NCBI GenBank assembly: GCA_963578825.1
Contig: CAUZDW010000004.1
Location: forward strand, 95,948-159,947
DNA length: 64,000 nucleotides
Direction of reading: 5' to 3'
Source: JAJDNS01 sp963578825
GTDB taxonomy: Bacteria > Acidobacteriota > Vicinamibacteria > Fen-336
Of the stretch, positions 42,585-51,806 are shown in pieces. Position 1 is the first letter of the stretch. The number at the start of each line of letters is the position of its first letter. Below the pieces are notes generated by a model. That model was not told the origin of the DNA. It did no database searches and worked only from the letters and a program-made list of their open reading frames with translations. The translations under genes were made by a program, and so were the position numbers.

Positions 42585-43750
42585 ACATCGGCGTCCACTG
42601 GTATCGCTGGAATCGACCGCCTTTCGACAACCTTTACCCACACTTCCTCCCGCCGGTCGCTCAGTTCGATGAGATCGCGAAGGAGCTCGTGGAAGGTGGC
42701 TTCACCGTCATGCCATATATCAACGGCGTGGGTCTGGACCGCGACATCCCGGACTTCGAGGAGTTCGTGGGTGGCGCAATCAAAGACCAGGCCGGCAGCG
42801 TCCTGGTTCACGACTATCTCGATACGTCGGGCCGGCTGCTCGCGATGTGTGGGCGCGACGGCAAATGGCGGCAGACGGTTGCCGATCTTGTGGGGACGCT
42901 CGTGGACCGGCACGGCGTGAACGCCGTGTACGTCGACCAGATCTCGGCCGTGGAAGCTCAGCTGTGCTTCGATACAGGCCACGGCCACCCGATCGGGGGT
43001 GGAAACCACTGGACGCGCGGCTATCGGGGTCTGATGCGGCTGGTGCAGAACGTCGCGAAGCGATCCGATCGGGAGGCCATCATTACCTCGGAGGCGCCGA
43101 GTGAGGTCTTCCTCGACGTGCTCGATGCCAACCTCACCTGGGGAGAATACAACGGACTCGAGATACCGCTGTTCGAGATGGTGTACTCAGGCTACACGGT
43201 GTTGTTCGGCAGTATCTGCTCCCTCGATCGCTCCGAGACCTTCTTTCGCCAGACGCAAGGCACGGCCATGCTCGATGGCCGTCAGCTGGGCTGGCTCAGC
43301 CTAGCCGTCTTCAAGGAGGAGCACGCCGCCAAGGTGGCCTATCTGAAGAACGCGCTGGCCTTCCGAGACTCGGCCCTGCCATACCTGCTCTACGGGCGCC
43401 TGTTAGAGCCGCTTTCGCCTTCATCACCCGTTCCCACGTTCGAGGAGCCGGTGGAGGTGGGACGTGGCGATCAGACCCGGACGCTGGCTGGCGCCGAAGC
43501 TCGCGTCTGGAAGGACGAAGCCGGCGGCACGGCCATCCTCTTCGCAAACTTTCTCGAGAGGGAGGTCCTCTTTCCGTACGCGGTCACCCGTGAAGACCTC
43601 GGCCTGGCCGGCGGTCCCCTTCAAGTGCGGCTCGTTCAGCCTTCGGGTGCGACGGAGGTCGGGGCACTCGCCGACGCTCTCGAGCGAACCGAGCGACTTC
43701 CTCCGCTCGGCTTCGCGATGGTCGAGATCAAGGCGCCCGACGGCAGGTGA
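42585..43750 (+). CDS. DUF6259-like glycoside-hydrolase fold protein, 5' end uncertain
   Basis: The clear homologous part starts with GTDIGVHWYRWNRPPFDNLY and runs about 390 residues: KELVEGGFTVMPYINGVGLD, the acidic AVYVDQISAVEAQLCFD (a retaining-glycosidase-like catalytic strand), ITSEAPSEVFLDVLDANLTWGE, and a C-terminal beta domain. DUF6259 proteins resemble family 36/ alpha-galactosidase-type enzymes. The frame is open back to 42281 but that part lies antisense to the recombinase remnant and looks random, so the true N-terminus is probably lost at a junction near 42580. Confidence 0.6.
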
Positions 43751-43789
43751 GCGGCGGGAGCGGACCCGTTCGCAAAGGATTCGACCCGC

Positions 43790-43945
43790 AACCGAACTCC
43801 GGCGGGCCATGTCTACCCGGCCCGGACCAAGCGGCTGGCTCCCGATCTCTTCTTCCGGGAGCATGTCTATCGCCGCGACGGCGAGTCCCTTCTTCTCCCT
43901 CCCGGGGAGCTCACGATGACGTACGATCGGGGCCCGGAATATAAT
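43790..43945 (+). pseudogene. Fragment of a CehA/McbA-type metallohydrolase
   Basis: About 50 codons read AGHVYPARTKRLAPDLFFREHVYRRDG and LLLPPGELTMTYDRGPEYN. This is the distinctive N-terminal beta domain of CehA/McbA-family hydrolases. The catalytic part is missing. It lies directly after the DUF6259 gene and before a TPR fragment. Confidence 0.5.
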
Positions 43946-43978
43946 AGATGTCGGCCACGCGCTCATCGGATCGCAAAA

Positions 43979-44059
43979 GGCGAGCGGGGGGAGGCTCAAA
44001 GGACCTACGACAGAGCCATCGAGGCATACCGCCGGATCGCTGCCGAATCGCCGGAATAG
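43979..44059 (+). pseudogene. Last helices of a tetratricopeptide-repeat protein
   Basis: Twenty-six codons, GERGEAQRTYDRAIEAYRRI and AAESPE then TAG, have the TPR spacing and end eight bases before the next gene start. No upstream repeats remain. Confidence 0.4.
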
Positions 44060-44067
44060 GAAGACAA

Positions 44068-47000
44068 ATGACGGCTCTTTGCCATGTCGTTCAAGGAGCG
44101 CGCCGGGCCGGATCATTCGCCGCCGTCCTCATCGTCCTGGCGACCGTTTCGGGTCTCCGGGGCGCGCCCCGGGCGCAGGAGCGTACGGGACCGTTGGCGC
44201 CGGAGGAGGCGCTCCGCGCGTTCCAGCTCCCCAAGGGGCTCCGGATCGAGCTCGTCGCCGCGGAGCCCGACGTGACCGACCCAGTGGCGATGACCTTCGA
44301 TGAGCACGGGCGGATCTTCGTCGCCGAGATGGGAGACTACCCCCAGAGCGCGCCGGGGGGACGCATCCGGCTCCTGGAGGACACGGACGGGGACGGCCGC
44401 GTGGACCGGAGCACGGTTTTTGCGGACCGGCTTCCGTTCCCCGCGGGCGTCCAGCCCTGGAAGGGGGGCGTGTTCGTGGCCGCGGCGCCCGACATTCTTT
44501 ACCTGAAGGACACCGACGGCGACGGGAAGGCCGATCTCCGCAAGGTCGTCTTCACGGGGTTCATGGAGATCAACCCGCAGGCCGTGATCAACAACCTTAA
44601 GTACGGCCTGGACAACTGGATCTACGGCGCCAACGGGGTCAGCACCGCGACGTACGGCACCCGCGGGCGGGGGACCGGCGAGATCCGCCCGGGCGGCCGG
44701 CCGGACGCCCCCGCGGTGAACGTGCGCGGGACGGACGTCCGTTTCCGGCCGGACTCAGAGACGATCGAGCCGGTGTCCGGAAGGTCGCAGTTCGCCATGA
44801 CCTTCAACGACTGGGGCGACCGCTTCCTCAACACCAACTCCAACCACATCATTCACCCCGTCCTGCCCTACCGCTACCTCAAGCGCAATCCCCACCTCGC
44901 GGTCCCCACCGTGCAGGAGTCCATCGCGGAACACGGGGGGCTCGCCCGCGTCTACCCGGTAAGCAAGATCGAAGAGCGGTTCAATCAGTTCGACCACGCC
45001 GGATACACCACGACCGCCTGCGGGGTGACCGTCTATCGCGGCGATCTGTTGCCGCGCGACTATCGAGGCAGCGCCTTCGTCTGCGAGCCGCTCCACAACG
45101 TCGTCCATCGGGACATCCTGGAGCCACGGGGCGCGAGCTTCGTGGCGCGTCGCGGCGAGGAGAGGAAGGAGTTCCTGGCCTCCACCGACAACTGGTTCCG
45201 CCCGGTGAACCTGGCGACGGGGCCGGAAGGGGCGCTCTACGTGGTGGACTTCTGCCGCGGCATCATCGAGCACCCGTTCGGGATTCCGGAGGACGTCCAG
45301 AAGCGGCTTGACTTTCGCGCGGGGGACGACCGCGGCAGGATCTACCGGATCGTGCCGGCGGACTCCTGGACGCCCGCGGCGAAGGGGCCGTGGCTCGGGG
45401 CGGCGTCGACCGGGGAGCTGGTCCGGCAGCTTGAGCACCCCAACGGGTGGCGGCGGATCACGGCGCAGCGGCTCCTGGTGGAGCGGCAGGACTCCGCGGC
45501 GGTGGAGCCGCTCGAGGCCCTGGCCCAAGGCTCGGAATCGCCGCTCGGGAGACTCCACGCGCTCCGGACCCTCGAGGGACTCGGGGCCCTGAAGAAGGAG
45601 ATCGTCGAGCGAGCGCTCGGCGATGCTCACGCGCGGGTCCGGGAGCATGCCCTGCGCCTCGCCGAACCGTTCCTCGCCCGATCGGCCTCTCTGGACGAAC
45701 CGGCATCGAGATTGAGCCGCGACGCCGACGCGCGCGTCCGGTTCCAGTCCGCCTTGACCGGCGGGACGGTTCTCGGGTCGAACGGAGGGGAGCGGCGCGA
45801 CGGCGCCGTGGCGGCGCTGGCGAGGGTCGCGACGCGCGACGCGCGGGACCGCTGGGTGCGTGCGGCCGTGGCGAGCTCGGCGTCCGGGGCGGAAGTGGAC
45901 CTCTTTTCCCGGATCCTGTCCGACACGCCGGAATTCCTTGAGGAGCCCCGCGCGGGGGCGCTTGAGCTCGTGAGCCTGCTGGCCGGCTCCGTCGGGGCCC
46001 GCGCCAAGGACGAGGAACTGGCCGGGCTTCTCGCGCTCGTGGCCTCCGATGTCCGGGAGCGGCCGCGCCGCTGGCAGTCGAGGGCGCTCGCCACCCTCGC
46101 GGATCGGCTGCACCGCTCCGGGAAGAGCCTCGCGCCGCATCTCCGGAATTCCGACGCCGCCGGGCTGTTGGAGACGTGGGCGTCCTGGGCCGACAAGGCC
46201 GCCGCCGCGGCGGACCGGAAGCCGAGCGAGCGGGTCGAGGCCGTCCATCTGCTGGCGCTGGCCCGCGGAGCGGAGGCGGCCACTCGGCTTCAGGGGCTCC
46301 TCCGGCCCAGCGAACCGCCGGAAGTGCAGCGCGCGGCGGTCCGGGCGCTGGCGTCGATGCCGGGTGGCGGGATCGCCGAGAGGCTTCTTTCGGCCTGGAG
46401 CGCCCTGACCGGCCCGGTTCGGCAGGACATCCTCGACGCCCTCACGGCCCGGGCCGACGGCGCCGAGCGTCTGCTCGAGGCGTTGGAGCGGGACGAGATC
46501 CGCGTCGTCGAGTTGGATCCCGTGCGCCGCGACCGGCTCATCCGCCATCCCGACGAGCGGATCCGCCTGAGGGCGAGGAAGGCCTTCCACTCCGAGGGGT
46601 CGGAAAACCGGAAAAAGCTCGTGGAGGAAACAAGGGCCAAGGTCATGCCCCTGAGAGGCGAGGTCTCGCGCGGGCGGGCGTCTTACATGGAGAACTGCGT
46701 GAACTGCCACAACCGCCGGACGCCTCGCGAGGGCATCATGTTCCGCGGGGGCGGCAACGTGGGGCCGGACCTGGGGGGAGTGCGGGGACGCCCCAAGGAG
46801 GTGCTGCTGGTCGACATCCTGGATCCCGCCCGGGCGGTGGACCCGCGGTACGTGAACTACGTGATCGAGACGGCGGCCGGCCGGATCCTTTCGGGGATCG
46901 CCTCCGCCCAGACCCCCCACAGCGTCACATTGAGCGCGGCCGGCGGCGCCAGCGAGATCGTGCTCCGGAAGGACATCCGCAGGATCCGCGCCTCGGGATC

Positions 47001-47076
47001 GATGATGCCGGAGGGGTTCGAGAGTCTGGGACCCCAGCAGCTCGCCGACCTGCTGGAGTTTCTGCGTTTGGACTGA
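44068..47076 (+). CDS. PVC-type haem-binding membrane-bound dehydrogenase-like protein
   Basis: A 1002-residue exported protein; ATG 44068 opens a signal segment (GSFAAVLIVLATVSGLRGA). Propeller strands include FAEMGDYPQ-like FVAEMGDYPQ, LLEDTDGDGRVDRST, LKDTDGDGKADLRKV, GPEGALYVVDFCRGII. A long helical HEAT-like part (about residues 470-850) follows, then the haem site CVNCHNRR and an axial residue in MMPEGFESLG. The layout is like the giant protein at 37350 without the DUF6807 domain. It should oxidise an organic substrate outside the cytoplasm. The signal start was preferred because the longer frame from 43948 begins inside a gene fragment. Confidence 0.86.
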   Translation: MTALCHVVQGARRAGSFAAVLIVLATVSGLRGAPRAQERTGPLAPEEALRAFQLPKGLRIELVAAEPDVTDPVAMTFDEHGRIFVAEMGDYPQSAPGGRIRLLEDTDGDGRVDRSTVFADRLPFPAGVQPWKGGVFVAAAPDILYLKDTDGDGKADLRKVVFTGFMEINPQAVINNLKYGLDNWIYGANGVSTATYGTRGRGTGEIRPGGRPDAPAVNVRGTDVRFRPDSETIEPVSGRSQFAMTFNDWGDRFLNTNSNHIIHPVLPYRYLKRNPHLAVPTVQESIAEHGGLARVYPVSKIEERFNQFDHAGYTTTACGVTVYRGDLLPRDYRGSAFVCEPLHNVVHRDILEPRGASFVARRGEERKEFLASTDNWFRPVNLATGPEGALYVVDFCRGIIEHPFGIPEDVQKRLDFRAGDDRGRIYRIVPADSWTPAAKGPWLGAASTGELVRQLEHPNGWRRITAQRLLVERQDSAAVEPLEALAQGSESPLGRLHALRTLEGLGALKKEIVERALGDAHARVREHALRLAEPFLARSASLDEPASRLSRDADARVRFQSALTGGTVLGSNGGERRDGAVAALARVATRDARDRWVRAAVASSASGAEVDLFSRILSDTPEFLEEPRAGALELVSLLAGSVGARAKDEELAGLLALVASDVRERPRRWQSRALATLADRLHRSGKSLAPHLRNSDAAGLLETWASWADKAAAAADRKPSERVEAVHLLALARGAEAATRLQGLLRPSEPPEVQRAAVRALASMPGGGIAERLLSAWSALTGPVRQDILDALTARADGAERLLEALERDEIRVVELDPVRRDRLIRHPDERIRLRARKAFHSEGSENRKKLVEETRAKVMPLRGEVSRGRASYMENCVNCHNRRTPREGIMFRGGGNVGPDLGGVRGRPKEVLLVDILDPARAVDPRYVNYVIETAAGRILSGIASAQTPHSVTLSAAGGASEIVLRKDIRRIRASGSMMPEGFESLGPQQLADLLEFLRLD

Positions 47077-47287
47077 CTCCTCCGAGGGCGGCCGGGCTCG
47101 AAATCCCCCCTCCTGCCGGGCCCCGCCCGCGGCTGGCGACGCAGTGCGATCTCCCGCGGTCCGCCGGGCCGCTACATCTCCCCGGCTCATCGGCCGAGGG
47201 GCCGTAGATGGCGGGCACCGGCGGAGTGGGGTTTCACGCGGTGCTGGCGACGGCGCGGGGTGGGGGTGGGCGGGTGCCGGAGCCGCC

Positions 47288-47342
47288 GGTCCCTATTCGC
47301 CAGTCCCTTCGGGACGCGGGTCCGACTCCCGCCGCCATCACC
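47288..47342 (+). ncRNA. tmRNA 3'-end-like sequence (possible attachment site)
   Basis: GTCCC TTCG GGAC forms a short hairpin, then GCGGG and CCCGC form a five-base-pair stem around TCCGACT, followed by GCCGCCATCACC. This order and the T-arm-like element closely resemble the 3' end of transfer-messenger RNA (T-arm, acceptor, CACCA-like tail). The complete tmRNA with its tag frame is not seen upstream. Three-prime ends of tmRNA genes are common integration targets, so this may be a duplicated att site. Nothing else is seen between 47077 and 47456. Confidence 0.4.
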
Positions 47343-47456
47343 GGACGGCCGCGCGATGTGGAGGCGTGTGCCATAATCTCCGGAAGCCGCCGGGTGCGCT
47401 CAACGGGTGCCCGGCGGGGGCTGTCGCAGAGACGACGACTCGGAAGGTCTCGCAGA

Positions 47457-49649
47457 ATGCAATACGCCCTCTCGCACCGAACGTCAACGCTTACCGCACT
47501 CTTGCTTCTAGCCGTGTTGATCCTGATGGTCGTACGGCCCAGCGGCCAAGCGGCTTCATCTCCACCGGCCACTCCGAGCACCCAGCGCCTGGCTGCCCCG
47601 AACGCCGCCGCCGACCACGATTGGCCGGTTTACCTGGGCGATAAAGCGGCTACGCACTACACGACTCTGGACCAGATCAACAAGCAGAACGTTTCGCGGC
47701 TCGAGGTCGCTTGGACCTTCGACACGGGCGACAAGGGCGAGTTCCAGTCCAATGGGCTCGTCATCGATGGCGTGCTCTATACCGCTTCGCCGAGCCGCAA
47801 GGTCTTCGCGCTGAATGCAGCGACGGGCGAGAGGATATGGGTTTTCGACTCGACGTCGAAGCGGCCGGGCAATCCGGGGAGGAGGCAGCGCGGGGTGGTC
47901 TATTGGGCCGATGGCGACGACCGCCGCATTCTCACAGGCGCGGGCACCTATCTCTATGCCTTGAACGCGGCGACCGGCAAACTGGTCGACGGCTTTGGTG
48001 AGGATGGGTCGATCCACCTTGGCCTGGGCGTCGACACTCACGGGCAGCCGGGCCCGCCCCGCGTCGTCATCAGGACGCCCGGAGTGATCTACAAGGACAT
48101 GTACATCGTTGGGGGGCTTACGAGCGGGCCTGGGACGATTCGTGCCTATGACGTGCGGAGCGGCGAGCTGACGTGGACGTTCTATACGATTCCGCGACCC
48201 GGTGAGTTCGGCTACCACTCCTGGCCGCCCGACGCCTACAAGACGACTGGCGGCGCATCGAACTGGTCGGGGTTAGCGCTCGACGAACAGCGCGGCATCG
48301 TTTACGCGCCCACCGAGACTGCCGAGCCCGATTTTTGGGGCGGCGACCGCCATGGCATGAACCTTTTCGCGAACACGCTGCTGGCGCTGGACGCGAATAC
48401 CGGCCGGCGGTTATGGCACTATCAGCTCGCCCACCACGATCTACTCGACAAGGATCTGCCCACGCCGCCGGTGCTGCTGACAGTGAAGCACCACGGGCTG
48501 ACGATCGATGCGGTCGCGCAGGGCACCAAGAACGGGCTGCTGTTCGTGTTTGACAGGGTGACAGGCGAGCCGCTGTGGCCGATTCACGAGGTTCCGGTAC
48601 CGCAGACCGAGCTGCCCGGAGAACAGACTTGGCCAACCCAGCCGGTCCCCACCAGGCCGCCGCCGTTGATGCGTCAGATTTACGCAGCCGATGACGTGTC
48701 GAACATCTCACCGCAAGCACATGAGGTGACCTCGACGCGTTACGAGCAGGTCGGATCGTATGGGGCGTTTCCGGCCCCCAGCTTGAACGAAACGATCATC
48801 TTCCCCGGTTTTGATGGCGGGATGGAATGGGGCGGCGCGGCGGCCGATCCCGATGGCATCTATTACGCGAACATCAATGAAATCCCCTGGATCTATCAGA
48901 TGGTCGCCGCTCGAGATGACGACGGCACCCCAGTGTCGATGGGAAAGAGCGCCTACAAGATCCATTGCGCGTACTGCCATGGAGCGGATCGCGAGGGAGT
49001 CCTAGCGGCCGGGTTCCCGTCGCTCGTTGACCTGGCGAAGACGAGATCGCACGCCGAGGTGACCCAGGTCGTCGGGCAAGGGGCTGGCCGCATGCCTTCT
49101 TTCGGGCACCTTCGCGAGGGACAGCGGCGCGCGGTTGTCGACTTTCTGCTCGGCGAAGAGAAACAGGCCTCGGCCTACGTGGAGCGAAGGCGCGGTTCGC
49201 GACGCACGCGTCGGCATGACCCGCCGTATGTCTTCGCGGGATTCCGGCGCTGGGTTGACGACGAGGGTTATCCGGCGATTAAGCCGCCCTGGGGTACGCT
49301 CTGTGCGGTTGATCTGAACACGGGAGGAATCAAGTGGCAGGTTCCGCTCGGTGAGTATCCCGAGCTGACGGCGCGAGGAATTCCGCCGACCGGGACGGAG
49401 AACTACGGTGGCCCGGTGGTCACCGCCAGCGGGCTGATCTTCATCGGCGCCACGGCCGACGAGACGTTTCGGGCATTTGACAAGGAAAACGGAAGGATTC
49501 TCTGGCAGACCGAGTTGCCCTTTGGCGGCAACGCCACTCCCAGCACCTACATGATTGACGGCAAGCAGTACGTCGTGATCTCCGCTGGCGGGGGAAAGTC
49601 GGGCCGACCGGCGGGCGGCAGCATTGTCGCCTTTGCCCTGCCGGACTGA
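47457..49649 (+). CDS. PQQ-dependent dehydrogenase with inserted cytochrome c domain
   Basis: A 730-residue secreted quinoprotein. A membrane-anchor/signal helix (LTALLLLAVLILMVVRP) is followed by WPVYLGDKAATHYTTLDQIN and propeller W-motifs (ALNAATGERIWVFDS, ALDANTGRRLWHYQ, DKENGRILWQTELPFGG). A c-type haem insert has HCAYCHGADREG about residue 508. Ca/PQQ residues lie in the usual strand ends. It oxidises alcohols or sugars using pyrroloquinoline quinone and feeds electrons to cytochrome. ATG 47457 was chosen because the hydrophobic anchor starts there. The GC and codon choice are lower than in neighbours, and a tmRNA-like end lies just upstream, suggesting transfer. Confidence 0.87.
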   Translation: MQYALSHRTSTLTALLLLAVLILMVVRPSGQAASSPPATPSTQRLAAPNAAADHDWPVYLGDKAATHYTTLDQINKQNVSRLEVAWTFDTGDKGEFQSNGLVIDGVLYTASPSRKVFALNAATGERIWVFDSTSKRPGNPGRRQRGVVYWADGDDRRILTGAGTYLYALNAATGKLVDGFGEDGSIHLGLGVDTHGQPGPPRVVIRTPGVIYKDMYIVGGLTSGPGTIRAYDVRSGELTWTFYTIPRPGEFGYHSWPPDAYKTTGGASNWSGLALDEQRGIVYAPTETAEPDFWGGDRHGMNLFANTLLALDANTGRRLWHYQLAHHDLLDKDLPTPPVLLTVKHHGLTIDAVAQGTKNGLLFVFDRVTGEPLWPIHEVPVPQTELPGEQTWPTQPVPTRPPPLMRQIYAADDVSNISPQAHEVTSTRYEQVGSYGAFPAPSLNETIIFPGFDGGMEWGGAAADPDGIYYANINEIPWIYQMVAARDDDGTPVSMGKSAYKIHCAYCHGADREGVLAAGFPSLVDLAKTRSHAEVTQVVGQGAGRMPSFGHLREGQRRAVVDFLLGEEKQASAYVERRRGSRRTRRHDPPYVFAGFRRWVDDEGYPAIKPPWGTLCAVDLNTGGIKWQVPLGEYPELTARGIPPTGTENYGGPVVTASGLIFIGATADETFRAFDKENGRILWQTELPFGGNATPSTYMIDGKQYVVISAGGGKSGRPAGGSIVAFALPD

Positions 49650-50654
49650 GGGGGATCTTCACCACGCACCGAATCGCCGTGAGCGAATGGGCGCGAGGTG
49701 TGCAAGGACCCGGTTGTGCACCGAGAAGCCGGTGTGCCTCCACGACAGCAGCAGATCGATCCGCTCCTAGCTCAACAACCCTGCGGGGCAGAGCAACGCG
49801 AAGACTCTGTGACGAAAGGGCTCCTCAGCCCCAAAGGACCTTACGCAGCTGAACTGGAGTCTGAAGTCCTTGACACCAGAACGGCGGCGGACGATATCAA
49901 CTGGGCGTGTGTTCTTTCCAACATGACCGGACTCGCCACAGGTTTCACAGGGGCGCGTCACAGCGGAGAACACGAAGCCGAGGTCCCTGGACCCAAGCTC
50001 GGTTCCCCTGCGCCGTCCCAGCGGCCGCTATCCTAACAGGCCGCCCTGTTGGCTACTGGGCGGAAAATGCCTTCCAACTGTTCCAATCCCCTATGGGCTC
50101 GAGGATCTCGTATGGACCGAGGCGCGTCCCCGCCGCCAGCGCCATGCAGGAGCCCTCCCTGGAGTGTGTCTTGTGTGGAGACTATAGCCGTTTCGGACAA
50201 ACGGCTGAACTGCGACAAGGGAAGAGTCTCTCCGTCGATTCTACGGAGAGATTTTTCGTCGCCAGCTCAAAGTGGGGCCCCTCAGAATGACGCGAATGGC
50301 CTCAACAGCGTCCGGACCCTGTTGCGGCACCCCGGCGCTCAGGAGGGCGGGCTTCCGAGCCGAAGTTGCAGGGGGTCAGGTCTCGGGATGGTGATTGGAC
50401 CCGGGTGGATGCCTGACGCGTTGCGCTCTCACGGCGGTCACAGAAGAGGTTTTTTCCAGGACTCCAATTTCCCCTTGACAACTTTCGGAGGCGCTTTTCT
50501 ACGAAAGCGAGGATGCGGGCACAGGTGCGCGTGTACGGCACGGAGATGAGCCATAGGCTGCGCAATCGGTCGAGAGCCCTCGAAAGCCATCGCCGGCGAT
50601 TCTGTCGAGTACGCGTGATCCTGCCAGGTCGAAAAGGCTGCCCATATTGTCCGT
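49650..50654. other. About 1 kb without a recognisable gene
   Basis: The open frames here are short, Arg/Ser/Pro-rich and show no motif. A dispersed repeat lies at 50248-50292. The remainder may be decayed sequence between the PQQ gene and an HNH pseudogene. A promoter for the HNH gene is not apparent. Confidence 0.5.
50248..50292 (+). repeat. Dispersed repeat copy
   Basis: GAGATTTTTCGTCGCCAGC then GGGGCCCCTCAGAATGACG matches the copy at 60081-60122 (GAGATTCTTCGTCGCGAG, GCTCCTCAGAATGG) at most positions. Both stand just after gene ends or in gene-free DNA. Confidence 0.6.
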
Positions 50655-51700
50655 ATGAAGAACGCACGCCAATTGAAGTCGATCCCGGACGACGAGCTCA
50701 TTCGCGGTCTGTCCGAGATCATCCGCCAGTCCCGGCGCGTCGAGGCCGATCTCGTCGCCCACATCGCCGAGGTCGACGTGCGAAGGCTCTACGCCCGCGA
50801 AGCCGTGTCGTCGATGCACGTGTACTGCACCGAGGCGCTGGGCCTCACCGACTTCGAGGCCTACCTGCGTATCACCGCGGCGGGCGCGTCTCGGCAGTAC
50901 CCGATGCTGCTCACGATGCTGCGGGACGGGCGGCTCCATCTGACCGCCGTCTCCAGATTGGCGTCTCACCTCACACAGCGCAACTAGGAGGCGGTGCTGA
51001 AGCGTGCGGCGAACCGGTCCAAGCGCGAGATCGAGGAGCTCATCGCCGAACTGGAGCCGAAGCCGGATGTCCCTGGACGATACGCAAGCTCCCGTCACGC
51101 CGGGCATTGACAGCCCCGGGCCCCAACTCGTTCCGGAACGAGTTGAGACCTCGAGCGCAGAGCGTCCCGAGGAAGGCAGAGCACCAACCGGACCTAGCCA
51201 GGCTGGAGTTCGGGCCGCTTCAGCCTCTCCCCTGGCGAGGCGCGCCAGAGTGGAGCCCCTCGCATCGGGGCGCTACAGGGTCGAATTCACCGCCAGCGCT
51301 CAGCTCCACGACAAGCTGACGCGGCTCCAGGCCCTGATGCGCTCCTCGGTGCCCGGCGGCGACCTGGCAGTGATCATCGAAGAGGCCGTCACTGAGAAGC
51401 TCGAACGCCTCGAGGCAAGGCGCTTTGGGAAGACGAAGGCCCCCAGGAAGGACCTGGACCAGACCGACACGACGCCGACCTCGCGTCACATCCCGGCCGC
51501 CGTGCGGCGCGTCGTGCACGAGCGTGACGGAGGACGCTGCAAGGCCCGCGATCGGCTCGAGTTCCACCACCGCAAGCCCTTCGGCCGCGGTGGCGACCAT
51601 TCTCCAGAGAACATCGCCATCCTGTGCGCCGTGCACAATGCGCTCGTGGCCGAGCGTGACTACGGGAAGGAGGTGATGGCGCGGCACCGGGGCTCAGGGG
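50655..51700 (+). pseudogene. HNH endonuclease (DUF222-like) with amber codon, frameshift and internal deletion
   Basis: ATG 50655 starts RQLKSIPDDELIRGLSEIIR and QSRRVEADLVAHIAEVDVRR, TEALGLTDFEAYLRITAA and DGRLHLTAVSRLASHLTQRN, then TAG at 50985-50987. The same frame goes on with EAVLKRAANRSKREIEELIA. A frameshift near 51070 moves the frame; the later part (PLASGRYRVEFTASAQLHDK, RHIPAAVRRVVHERD, EFHHRKPFGRGGDHSPENIA) ends with the HNH motif. Relative to the family about ten residues between DGGRC and KARDRL, usually a second Cys pair, are absent. At least three lesions show it is dead. Confidence 0.75.
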
Positions 51701-51806
51701 GGCGAGTCTCCGAGCCGCGGGGCGTCTACTCGATCGGCAAGCGAGTGGCTGGGGCTCGTCAGCGCCCTCGCCGTGAGGGCTCACGACTGAGTGGTGGCCC
51801 GGCCTC

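Noticed and set aside
44755..47190. 811-codon minus-strand frame
   Set aside because: Antisense shadow of the haem-c dehydrogenase-like gene.
47208..47456. Longer start of the PQQ dehydrogenase at GTG-like 47208
   Set aside because: The extra 83 residues are low complexity and overlap the tmRNA-like element; the hydrophobic anchor begins at 47457.
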